From positions 1,922,001 through 1,986,000 of the forward strand of contig JAXGMQ010000001.1 of the NCBI GenBank assembly GCA_040768585.1: a stretch of DNA of 64,000 nucleotides, written 5' to 3'. The stretch is from JAXGMQ01 sp040768585 (GTDB taxonomy: Bacteria > Caldisericota > Caldisericia > JAAYUI01). The notes beneath the pieces were generated by a model. The model saw only the letters and a list, made by a program, of their open reading frames with translations. It was not told where the DNA came from and made no database searches. The position numbers and the translations under genes are program-made. Below are positions 35,501 to 43,800 of this stretch, in pieces; within the stretch, counting starts at the first letter, position 1, and every line of letters begins with the position of its first letter.

Positions 35501-37756
35501 TTATCGAAGGCAGACGTGGAAGTCAATGGCACCCCATGCCAGGCGACACCAATCGTTGACAACATCGCAAAGACAATCGAGATAATCACCCCCGTCAGCA
35601 TTGGGCCAAACAGTGATGTGAAGGTCAAAATCCCAAGGATCATCAACCCGCCAGAGGGAACATACACACTCGACATATGGACATCAGCTGAGCCGAAGGT
35701 TGTGACCTCAAGGTCATATCAGATTGGCGTCTCGACAGTTTCGCAGCTTAGGGTATCAGTTATGCCCAACTCTGTTGGTCTTGCAGCGAAGTACACAGTA
35801 GAATTCAAGACTGGCCCGTCGGGCACACTTGGCGTAAATGACACAATCACAATCCAGTTCCCAGTGGGAACAGTTCTTGCAACAAGCATTGACCCGACAA
35901 AGGTTCAAATCAACGGTGTCCTTTGCACAAAGAAACCTCTCGTGCAAGGACTTCAGATGACGCTCTACAATCCGATGCCAATCCAGGCTGAGCAGGATGT
36001 CGGAATCGTTATCGATGAGCTTGCAGGGGTCAAGAACCCTCCAATTCCAAGAATGGACTATGTGTTGAAGTTGGCAACAACGAGTGACTCAAAGTTCACA
36101 GACTCATCACCATATGAGATAAAACAGGCATCAACAATCTCAAACGTCAAAGTTACCGTTGTTCCACCAACTGTTGACAAGAAGGCGAAATACTCAATCA
36201 ACCTTACACTCGGTCAGAATGGTGCTCTCTTCGCTGGAGATAAGATAAGCATCCAGATGAACGATCAGGTGTTGCCAACAGCAATCCCGAAGATTTATGT
36301 GTCAGTCAACGGGATTGAGCCAGCAAGTGACATCATTGTTGATGGTAAGCGACTTATCATAACGCTTGCCCAGGGAATTGCAGCTGGACAGAATGTTGTT
36401 GTAAATATTGAGGAACAGGGTGGTGTTAGAAACCCAAGCGTCGCTGGTAATGACTATAGGATTGCTGTATTCACAAGCAAAGAACCGTACGCCGTTTCTT
36501 CTGACCCATTCACAATCGAGAGTTCCATTGTAGTCTCGTACAGTGTGTCTCCGTCAGTTCCTGATGGTCAGCACGGTTGGTATACTGTCACTCCAACGAT
36601 TACTCTCGAATGCAATGTGTCAGCATCAATCATGTATCGATATGAAGGTGAGTCAAACTACACGACCTATACCGGCCCATTCCAGGTGTCAAAGACTGGT
36701 CAGATTGTCATCTACTATAAAGCAAAGAGTCTGACGTCTGGAACTGAGTCTGTTGAGAAAGACATTGTCATTAAGTATGACCCGTCAAAGCCAGAACTGA
36801 AATTTCCAACTCTCCCACAGACAGGTGAAAAGATTCAGACAAAGGATGGTTCATACACAATCTGTGGCAACATCGGTGATGTCAATGATGTCGATCTCAC
36901 GATGAATGGCACACCAGTGCCGGTCGGAGCTGATGGAAGTTTCTGTGTGACGGTCGCTCTTGTCTCTGGTGATAATGACTTTGAGTTCTGCGCAACAGAT
37001 TATGCTGGAAACAAGGTTTGCCAGAAGGTCACAATCGAGAAGAAAGACAAACCACCAGTACTTACAATCACAGAACCTGGCTTTATGACCAGAATCACAA
37101 CGATTGAATTCCCATATGACCAGGCGAACAATACTCACCAACTCAAGATTAAAATGACGGTCAAGGGTGCTACCGAGCCAGGCATCTCAGAGATCATCAT
37201 CACTCCAAAGACAGTCGAAGGCGAATCTCAGAAGATTTCTGTCAATCCTGATGGAACGTTTGAGGGAACCGTTGTCTTTAATGCCATTGGTGGGCTCAAC
37301 ACCTTTGAGGCTGTTGCAACTGACAAACTCGGAAATGTGGCGACAGTCAATATCAAACCGGTCTTGTCGATTGACTTCAGACTCACAAAGGACAACATCA
37401 ACGCAAACCTCAATGGTTTGAATGTTGAGCTACTCGCAGCACCTTACATCTCAACCACATGGAGAACCATGGTTCCATTCAGAATCATGGGTGAGGCGAT
37501 AGGCGCCAAGATTGGCTGGGATGGTGCTACAAGAACAGCAAGCTTTGAACTTGGCGATACTATCATCAAGCTGAAGATTAACAGTTCTACTGCAACTGTC
37601 ATCAAGAATGGAGTCTCAAAGACAGTTACGCTTGATGCCCCAGCGGTTATCAAGAGTGGCTCAACGATGGTTCCGTTTAGATTCGTCGCTGAGAACTTTG
37701 GTGCGACTGTCTCCTGGGACAACAATACAAAAACTGCTCGTATGGTATATCCATAA
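29582..37756 (+). CDS. giant secreted repeat protein 2 with C-terminal stalk domain
   Basis: The frame is open from 29489, but ATG 29582 has AAGGAGG just upstream and begins the signal peptide (MKRFASIIVTLVMVAS), giving 2724 residues. It is built like giant protein 1: about nine repeat units (marks such as AGIENP, LGIRTP, AGIRNP), then two Ig-like Big domains (about 1497-1683), a further beta-rich section, three more repeat units (about 1920-2310), an OmpL47-like segment with NGWYTVTP-like residues (about 2318-2400), an Ig-like domain and a stalk domain (about 2597-2724, MVPFRIMGEAIG and MVPFRFVAENFG). The first half is visibly more AT-rich than the second. The likely role is a surface structure partnering or replacing giant protein 1. 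Function unknown. Confidence 0.9.
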   Translation: MKRFASIIVTLVMVASTLIFPQVTDALYMVTGTANIGVYIPGLVGFPNPEVKAIARNDGYQIQISYTFGESTPTTALCDGPDTDDTDANQENQWHGIKITIPNDFPVPSANSDDEGYITASGITISDAYIDRRNVYFYFGNATVGDTVNIVYGNATTGLTMPERPNKYTFNVATRIQQRYDPNACGGSGGYVEFSSPTTGFGTISPSPQVAVLTNMTPATLTFNPNTELSTTEMNVNFQLGAGEERSLYTGDRVRILLDYNPATGAHDIAAANCIQVPLALSKDKVTVNGTKCTVSPTVTQMGTSYYRIDVYLPRDIRCSNTTGAAVNIKFDKSLGIVQGSGPPYYRAARIATFNESGVVEPDPDSIDNDSADNRLTSNAYMIGTVVSSPNVVVQSSLVGETANYYIGLRDDLTDPTCGGANSFQLGPNGALIANDSTITVEFPTGTVVPRDIAPSAISVRLIGGAGWTVVSKIPQISGNKVTIVSPIDVPSSDCIAIHFSTTAHIENPSVGADDFYLKLWTSKEPTVIASQIYSIVNPGWGVVNVDPNLSFTDLDSTAGVNECYVDSNGDSDNTGARYTFQFSLSDVCSITAGDTITVTLDNAYTTCMPASPILQQYVLVNGVQCSMATTVAGTSIVVTSPVNIAAGSQVTVTFLPSAGIENPDIDEEKVIYTARINVGCQEPITTQSYFIETRINNVELVPDFTDGGTNWTSQIPYSQVFKPAVNEISMWRFDFCLGDYGDPLIGKPNLIPGDTITVKFPSGTKIPPVLIGQVGLIIHRPIADQPLPLNPANPNLVFNCVGLVNGDEVTITVPNDVISIDENTKLTIFFPESLGIRTPSTPGYYVANIKTSRETTYVPSDPFIIGTVVSEVGVIVTPNTSGSRADDCVYGNSEYILSFRLGSAGTLSPGSTITVRFPISFNLPFSLAIDTVVLNGIANTTPIPVSVGPNGIDLQIPVQTYIAAGSIVQITFTKDAGIRNPILTRTPSTYRLQMSTSTEPAWVESKPFDIISKVCMDCQGVFWRSVHFFDSNTNQFSSTTIDSGNVQGWLVGFSPGDTFMHPFADEKRDIIIEFPTGMSIPSIIPKQFVRVWNTVLIPPGPWPGTPADPTYHPTINSCTGGQGASQVTVNGNKVTISLPSWTPVSIPTPDYIIWVYFCNQANLVAPSVPGDYVVKVSTTSEPEPVDSCSFSVSARGMSPAIVTPIPSIAGAPNVEYKIEFTLGQFGGLSVGDTIKIDFMRSGALRQTIVAAPGFSGNQIPPMYVRVNNVECMLPVTYVDPTAGPPANGLIFYVQTPIAIPPSSRVEIVFTNNCRITNPLSSSPNDFDTSPIEPNYRVRISTNREITEIESKEYEITPLNATTRPIITNTPCVADIPAIYELSFYTPTGLVFRPNNPQNSSTILIEFPDGFYLPNTMLPSAVTINEYLCVVAPVIVGRNVTLRVPTDIGQWSKVTVRFDPSLMLYNPKAPGTYEIETSVNGSPPISGDFTVCKQINICRVDISPSGQISVPLGGTHTFQANVFDCQGQIIQDNVDINWSFGSSAGYISPLNGRTTTFTAFQRGQGVLMVSATYGNKTMTATTTIIVTGSPASLIITPGGPSTLVKNNCYTFSAQMYDDNNPPQPITASGVTYEWSLTNTSIANIAPITGRYVELCPTDAGGSAIVCKAKFEGQEITARSDFIVKSGIYTLAPIPSSELGQIRVGQLSPDLQFELRDDNGVPVPAKENINVIVESTSPTGRFSKDKVTWTTTNKIELSIIQGFTKTETFFYSDSTTGNVSLSGYAADINPAYIRLTMTGPAARLSFTNPYRVTSASSPSEALTLSVVDEFGNISPPSSDTVIILSSYRVVNGQVSTVPSSTGEFSASPVNWSPLPGNMLTLRAGQQNIDVFYKDTVKGYYMIKATTAFFGQAGQTIEVTDETGVSGNLTVQVERPIAGVETDYIIDFRVGSGGAMGSNVGHIYFRFPPGTTLPGLSKADVEVNGTPCQATPIVDNIAKTIEIITPVSIGPNSDVKVKIPRIINPPEGTYTLDIWTSAEPKVVTSRSYQIGVSTVSQLRVSVMPNSVGLAAKYTVEFKTGPSGTLGVNDTITIQFPVGTVLATSIDPTKVQINGVLCTKKPLVQGLQMTLYNPMPIQAEQDVGIVIDELAGVKNPPIPRMDYVLKLATTSDSKFTDSSPYEIKQASTISNVKVTVVPPTVDKKAKYSINLTLGQNGALFAGDKISIQMNDQVLPTAIPKIYVSVNGIEPASDIIVDGKRLIITLAQGIAAGQNVVVNIEEQGGVRNPSVAGNDYRIAVFTSKEPYAVSSDPFTIESSIVVSYSVSPSVPDGQHGWYTVTPTITLECNVSASIMYRYEGESNYTTYTGPFQVSKTGQIVIYYKAKSLTSGTESVEKDIVIKYDPSKPELKFPTLPQTGEKIQTKDGSYTICGNIGDVNDVDLTMNGTPVPVGADGSFCVTVALVSGDNDFEFCATDYAGNKVCQKVTIEKKDKPPVLTITEPGFMTRITTIEFPYDQANNTHQLKIKMTVKGATEPGISEIIITPKTVEGESQKISVNPDGTFEGTVVFNAIGGLNTFEAVATDKLGNVATVNIKPVLSIDFRLTKDNINANLNGLNVELLAAPYISTTWRTMVPFRIMGEAIGAKIGWDGATRTASFELGDTIIKLKINSSTATVIKNGVSKTVTLDAPAVIKSGSTMVPFRFVAENFGATVSWDNNTKTARMVYP

Positions 37757-37784
37757 TTTTTTATTCACTTGCTAGAAGGAGGAG

Positions 37785-39227
37785 ATGTTGAAGAAAAAAC
37801 TTGAACGGGCGCTCCAGGCTGCAAAAAGCGCTGGAGCGACCTACGCTGATGTGAGAATTTTAAAACGTCAGGATGAAAGAATTGCCGTAAAGGATTGTGT
37901 GCTGGACAATCTCAGCTATGGCACCGATGCAGGTTTTGGCATCCGAGTCATTGCTGATGGCGCGTGGGGTTTCTCCTCCTCATCCATTATCTCAGACAGT
38001 GAGATTGATAAGGTTGCAGAGGAAGCTGTTGCGATTGCCAAAGCCTCGGCATTGGTTGCGCACAATCCTGTGAAACTTGCCGATATTGAAGTTCACAAGG
38101 ACGATGTTCCGGCAGGAATCAAGGATGACCCAAGAAACATACCTATTGCAGACAGAGTAAAGTTTGCGCTTGAGGTTGACAAAACCATGGCAAAACAAGG
38201 CATTGTCAGCCACTCAGCCAATCTGTTTAACAGGTGGGAAGAGAAGTATTTTGCGTCATCCGAAGGAGCTGAGATTCGCCAGGAGGATGTGAAGGTTGGG
38301 GCAGGTATCACAGCCTTTGCTTCCGATGGTAAAGGGTTTGCGAAAAGGTCGTATCCAGCATCATTTGGCGGAGTTTATTCCAGAGATGGCTGGAGCTATG
38401 TTGAGAAATACAAACTCGTTGAGAATGGATCAAGGATTGCAGATGAAGCTTTGCAGGTATTAAAAGCAAAACCATGTCCCAAAGGAAAGAAGGATATTGT
38501 TATCGAAGGATCGCAGCTTGCGTTGCAGGTTCACGAATCGATAGGGCATCCTGTTGAACTTGACAGAGTTTTTGGAACTGAAGCGGCTTATGCTGGAAAA
38601 TCATTTGTTAAGCCAGAAATGATGAACAATTTTAGGTATGGTTCAGACATCGTAAACATCACGGCTGATGCGACAATCCCCCATGCTTATGGTGGATTTG
38701 CGTATGATGACGAGGGTATCAAGGCAAAACGAGTTCACATCATAAAAGATGGAATATTCAAGGGATTCCTCGACTCCAGGGAAGATGCTGCTCTGCTTGG
38801 GACTGTGCCAATGGGCGCAGGAAGAGCATCCTCCTGGAACAGGATACCAATCGTTCGAATGGTGTCTGTAAATCTCGAACCTGGCGACAAGAACTTCGAT
38901 GAGTTGATTGCTGGTATTGATGATGGTCTCTATATATCAACTGTTCTGAGCTGGTCAATTGATGACCTAAGGTTGAACTTCCAGTTTACGACTGAACTTG
39001 GTTGGGAAATCAAGAACGGAAAACTCGGAGAGATGGTGCAAAGACCAACGTATACAGGCATCAGCTACGAATTCTGGCGCAGTTGTGATGCAATCGGCAA
39101 CAAAGACCTTTGGACGGTTTGGGGTGTACCAAACTGTGGCAAGGGTGAGCCAATGCAGCTCATGCATGTTTCGCACGGAACGTCACCAGCGAGATTCAGA
39201 CAGGTCGAAGTGGGGGTGGGATCATGA
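37785..39227 (+). CDS. tldD: TldD metalloprotease subunit
   Basis: A 480-residue TldD homologue. TldD with TldE (PmbA) forms a heterodimeric zinc protease that degrades unfolded peptides and trims some ribosomal natural products and antitoxins. The zinc motif HExxxH is present as HESIGH at residues 250-255, and the usual YGTDAGFGIRV start and MGAGRASSW segment are seen. ATG 37785 lies only 2 nt from AGGAGG, while the next codon, TTG 37788, is at 5 nt, so the real start may be TTG. The gene begins 28 nt after giant gene 2 with no terminator visible between them, so the two may be cotranscribed. pmbA overlaps by 4 nt. Confidence 0.93.
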   Translation: MLKKKLERALQAAKSAGATYADVRILKRQDERIAVKDCVLDNLSYGTDAGFGIRVIADGAWGFSSSSIISDSEIDKVAEEAVAIAKASALVAHNPVKLADIEVHKDDVPAGIKDDPRNIPIADRVKFALEVDKTMAKQGIVSHSANLFNRWEEKYFASSEGAEIRQEDVKVGAGITAFASDGKGFAKRSYPASFGGVYSRDGWSYVEKYKLVENGSRIADEALQVLKAKPCPKGKKDIVIEGSQLALQVHESIGHPVELDRVFGTEAAYAGKSFVKPEMMNNFRYGSDIVNITADATIPHAYGGFAYDDEGIKAKRVHIIKDGIFKGFLDSREDAALLGTVPMGAGRASSWNRIPIVRMVSVNLEPGDKNFDELIAGIDDGLYISTVLSWSIDDLRLNFQFTTELGWEIKNGKLGEMVQRPTYTGISYEFWRSCDAIGNKDLWTVWGVPNCGKGEPMQLMHVSHGTSPARFRQVEVGVGS

Positions 39228-40525
39228 CACTAACTGAGATCGCAAAGAAAGCCCTCAATGTCGCATCTGGTGACCAGGTCGAGGTGGTCGTCTCCAAAAC
39301 CGAGCAAGCGCTTACAAGGTTCGCGAACTCCTACATTCACCAGAATGTGAAGCAGACTGATGGAAATGTCAGAATTAGAGTAATTAGGGACGGCAAGGTT
39401 GGTGTCGCCGTCACAAACTCATTTGATGAAGATGCTGTTGCTAACTGTGCAAAGAAGGCTTGTGAACTCTCTGATTTGGCTGTGAAGGACACAGTTGATT
39501 TCAAGCTTCCATCCAAATCGGAGTATCGCTCTATTCCAAAGTACGATGAAGACACCGCAAAGCTAAACCCAACGGACAGAGCGAATGCGGTGAAGAAGAT
39601 GATTGATGTTGCAAAGCCGGATAGTCTCGTGGTTGCCGGTGCTGTCTCAAACGAACTGCATACATTTGCGGTTCTCAACTCAAATGGAGTTGAATATGAG
39701 ATGTCTGGAGCAAACGCGCAGATGAAAGTCACAGCCATGTCAGATGACTCATCTGGACAGGCTGATATGGCAATGCCTCGATTTGCCGACATTGACCCAG
39801 TTACGCTAGCCAAAGATGCGTGCGGTAGGGCGTTGATGGGAAGAAAACCCATAGAAATAAAGCCAGATGAGTACGAGGTAGTACTCCTTCCCTATGCTGT
39901 GGCTGAGTTGGTCAGATATTCCGCATACACCGGAATTCCAGCTCAGTCTGCGAATGAGGGGAGAAGTTGGCTACAAGTAAACATGGGCAAACAGGTGTAT
40001 TCGGACCTGATAACACTCATTGATGATCCCTTTAATCCATTGCTTGTGCAGATGCCAGCAGATTTCGAGGGTTACCCAAAACAGCCGCTAACGATTGTTG
40101 AGAACGGCATTGCTAAATCGCTTGTTTTTGACAGCTACTACAGCGCAAAGATGAGTAAACCAAACACTGGTCATGCAACGACAGGTTGGGGGGCATTTCC
40201 AATGCACCTTACAATGAAACCTGGTACAAAGACAGTTGATGAAATGATTTCGAATGTGAAGAAGGGGATACTGGTCTCTAGGTTCTGGTACACCAACATC
40301 ATGAACCCCATGAAGGTGCAATTTACCACGATGACGAGAGATGGACTCTTCCTAATTGAAGATGGTAAAATAACAAATGGACTCAAAAACATGAGAGTGA
40401 CAGATGATGTTCTCAGAATCTTTAGCGGAGCAATCTCCCTTGGGAACAAGGTGAGAAATACAGACGGAATTGTGGTTCCAGCGATGCACTGCAAAGGATT
40501 GATTTTCTCAGGCAACACAAAGTAA
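39224..40525 (+). CDS. pmbA: TldE/PmbA metalloprotease subunit
   Basis: The 433-residue partner of TldD. It has the TldE fold pattern (QTDGNVRIRVIRDGKVGVA near the start, STVYANEG-like EGRSW, GHATTGWGAFP, and a C-terminal HCKGLIFSGN) and no HExxxH, as expected, since only TldD carries the zinc site. It overlaps tldD by ATGA, consistent with coupled translation of equal amounts of the two subunits. A strong terminator follows 42 nt downstream and closes the transcription unit. Confidence 0.92.
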   Translation: MTLTEIAKKALNVASGDQVEVVVSKTEQALTRFANSYIHQNVKQTDGNVRIRVIRDGKVGVAVTNSFDEDAVANCAKKACELSDLAVKDTVDFKLPSKSEYRSIPKYDEDTAKLNPTDRANAVKKMIDVAKPDSLVVAGAVSNELHTFAVLNSNGVEYEMSGANAQMKVTAMSDDSSGQADMAMPRFADIDPVTLAKDACGRALMGRKPIEIKPDEYEVVLLPYAVAELVRYSAYTGIPAQSANEGRSWLQVNMGKQVYSDLITLIDDPFNPLLVQMPADFEGYPKQPLTIVENGIAKSLVFDSYYSAKMSKPNTGHATTGWGAFPMHLTMKPGTKTVDEMISNVKKGILVSRFWYTNIMNPMKVQFTTMTRDGLFLIEDGKITNGLKNMRVTDDVLRIFSGAISLGNKVRNTDGIVVPAMHCKGLIFSGNTK

Positions 40526-40566
40526 CCACAATCGTTGTTCGAACTAGGCTGATATAGACAAACGAA

Positions 40567-40606
40567 CCCCCTTCGGAGTTATTTTTCGAAGGGGGATTTT
40601 TATTTT
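40567..40606 (+). terminator. Rho-independent terminator after pmbA
   Basis: Inverted repeat CCCCCTTCG (40567-40575) / CGAAGGGGG (40587-40595), 11-nt loop, followed by ATTTTTATTTT. It would end the giant gene 2-tldD-pmbA transcript. Confidence 0.9.
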
Positions 40607-40849
40607 AGGATGAATGTGTACCCCCGTCGCACTCTTTTGGCAAAATAGGGATGTCACCACATTTTTACTCTTCTGCTTTTACGACATAGAAGCCTCATGT
40701 AATCACCCCTGATCCTTGTACTCGTGTCTACCTTGTTAGAACCCCAAATACAAACAAGCCTATTTGCTCTATCCCGACCTCTCTATCGAATAAGCTTGGT
40801 CAATTAACATGAACTCCTTACCTTTTTCCATAGAGGTCTTAAGTCTTGT
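40607..40849. other. intergenic stretch, no gene seen
   Basis: About 240 bp between the pmbA terminator and the dnaE promoter. I see no ORF, RNA gene or strong hairpin here. Confidence 0.6.
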
Positions 40850-40877
40850 TTGAAAAGGGTGCTATTTGGGCTAATAT
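40850..40877 (+). promoter_or_regulatory. sigma70-type promoter of dnaE, leaderless
   Basis: TTGAAA (40850-40855) and TAATAT (40872-40877) with a 16-nt spacer. The -10 box ends 7 nt before the ATG at 40885, exactly as at relA, and there is no Shine-Dalgarno sequence. Confidence 0.5.
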
Positions 40878-40884
40878 ATCTGCC

Positions 40885-43800
40885 ATGTTTGTACATCTGC
40901 ACAACCACTCGGAATTTTCACTGCTTGATGGTGCCATAAAGGTTTATGAGATGGCTCACAGGGCAAAATCGCTCAACATGCCGGCAATAGCACTTACTGA
41001 TCACGGTGTCATGTATGGCGCTCTTGATTTCTACAAGGCTTGCAAGAAGTTCGAGATAAAACCAATCATGGGCGTTGAGGCGTATGTCGCCCCAGAGGGA
41101 ATGGAGAACAAACGCCCGGATACCAGTTCGAATTATCATTTGATCCTTTTAGCGCAGGATAACAAGGGCTACGAGAATCTCATGAAAATCGTGACTGAGT
41201 CTCACACAAGGGGTTTCTATTACAAACCAAGAGTCGACTACGAAACCCTAGCAAAATACTCAGATGGTGTGCTGGCAACAACCGCTTGCATAGCGGGAGA
41301 GGTTCCAAGAAAGCTGATAGCAGGTGACGATGAGGGGGCAAGGAAGGCTCTCGGAACTTACATGGATATCTTCCAAGGCAGATTGTGGATAGAATTGCAA
41401 GACCATGGAATAAAGGAAGAAACCATGGTTTTGCCAAAACTCATGGAGCTATCCAAGGAATTTCACCTTCCAGTTATTGCTACCCAGGACGCTCATTATC
41501 TTTCGAGAGAGGATGCCGATGCCCACGATACTCTCCTTTGCATTCAAACACTCTCAAAAAAGGATGATCCGGAGAGGATGAGATTCACCGGTGAGGAGTT
41601 TTATATAAAGACTACCGAGGAGATGAAGCGTCAATTCAACTGGTGCCCAGAAGCGATAAAGAATACGCTCGATGTTGCAGAGAGATGCAATGTCGAAATC
41701 GAGCTTGGAGTGCCGCACCCTCCCAAATTTAAGGACATAGAATCGGACGACCCCGCAGAACACAAGAGGTTCCTTGAAGAGCTGGTTCAGAAGGGTGCGC
41801 AGTGGAGATTTGGCAACAATATCACCCACGAAATAGTCGATAGAATCAAGTACGAGATGAACATCATCGAACAAACTGGGTTCATTGACTACTTCCTCGT
41901 TGTTTGGGATTTCATCAAATACGCTAAAGAGCAGAGGATAAGTGTTGGCCCCGGTCGTGGTTCGGGAGCCGCGTCCCTTGTATCTTATTGCCTCAACATA
42001 ACAGACCTCAATCCCCTCGAGTATGGACTCTTTTTTGAGAGGTTCCTAAACCCTGAGAGGGTGTCGCCCCCTGATTTTGACATCGATTTCGATGACACAA
42101 GGCGTGATGAGGTTATTAAGTATGTCGCCGAGAAATATGGCGAGGATTCGGTCGCCCAGGTTGCCACATTTGGCAAGATGGAGGCCAGGGCGGTGCTGCG
42201 TGATGTTGGAAGAGCTCTGAATTTCAGCTATGCCGACATGGACAAAATAGCAAAGCTTGTGCCGTTTGGTTCAGACCTTGATGATGCTCTCTCAAACGTC
42301 CCTCAACTGGTTGAGATGGAGAAAGATCCCCAATACAAGAAACTCTTCTCAACTGCAAGAAGACTGGAGGGAATCGTTAGGAACTTCTCAACCCATGCGG
42401 CTGGTGTTGTTATGGCTGATAAACCTCTTTCATGCTATGTGCCAGTACAGCTCGATAAAGAAGGAAAACACGTTACTCAGTTTGAAAAAAACGCCATCGA
42501 GGAACTTGGTATCCTGAAAGTAGACTTTCTTGGACTTCGAAATCTCTCAGTCATCGAAAGAACACTTGATATAATCGAGTCAAATCGTGGCGAGAAGATA
42601 GACCTGAATACTCTTCCCTTTGATGACGAGGAAACATACAAAATCCTTCAGGAAGGTGACACGACGGGTGTTTTCCAACTCGAATCGTCTGGTATGAGGC
42701 GATATCTTCGAGAACTAAAACCAACGGTTTTGTCTGATATAATCGCGATGGTTGCCCTCTACAGGCCAGGCCCCATGGAGTGGATTCCAAAGTTTATTGA
42801 GGGTAAAAACGGTAAACAAATCAAATATCTTGATGAATGCTTGAAACCAATCCTTGAAAATACCTATGGTGTTGCTGTCTATCAAGAGCAGGTTCTCCAG
42901 ATGGCAAGGGATTTTGCTGGATTCTCTTTGGGTCAGGCTGACCTGCTCAGGAAAGCCGTCGGCAAAAAGATTCCAGAGCTTCTTGCTCAACAGAAGAAAA
43001 ACTTTATCGAGAGAGCGGTTGAAAACGGTAAGGACAGAGGAATTGCAGAGGAGCTGTTCAAGTTCATTGAGCCTTTTGCTGGATACGGATTCAACAGAGC
43101 TCATGCCAGTTGTTATGGTGTGCTTGCATATCAGACAGCATATCTCAAAACACACTACAAACTTGAATTTTTCACCTCAATCCTGACATCGTATCTTGGC
43201 AATGAGGATAGGATAAGGCAGATGTATGAGGAGTGCCGAAGGGTTGGTATCGAGATACTTCCACCCGACATCAACAAGTCTGAGGTTTTTTTCTCGGTTG
43301 AGGGTGAATCAATAAGGTATGGTCTTGGAGCCCTTAAAAATGTCGGTGAAGCTGCCGTTTCTGTCATTATCGAATCACGCAACGATGGTGGAGCGTTTGC
43401 TGATTTTGACGAATTCACAGCGAGAGTAGACGGCTCAAAGGTAAACAAAAAGGTGGCAGAGAGCCTTGTTAAGGCGGGCGCTTTTGACTTTACCGGAGAA
43501 GACAGGGGAGAACTGCTCAAGAAAGCCCAGGGAACATCAACTGGCCCATCGCTATTTGCCGCTGTCGAGACTACCAAAAAAACCGAAACACCAAAAGACG
43601 AGATTCTTGCGATGGAGAAGGAAATCCTTGGTTTCTATATGTCAGACCATCCAATGAAACCATATCAATCCGTCATTCAAAGAGAAGACCATACACCCAT
43701 TACTGAACTTGACGAGACTGAGGATGGAAGCACAGTCAGAGTCATTGGCATCATCACGCACCTCAAAAAAAGCAAATCGAAAAAAGGCACACCAGTTGCC

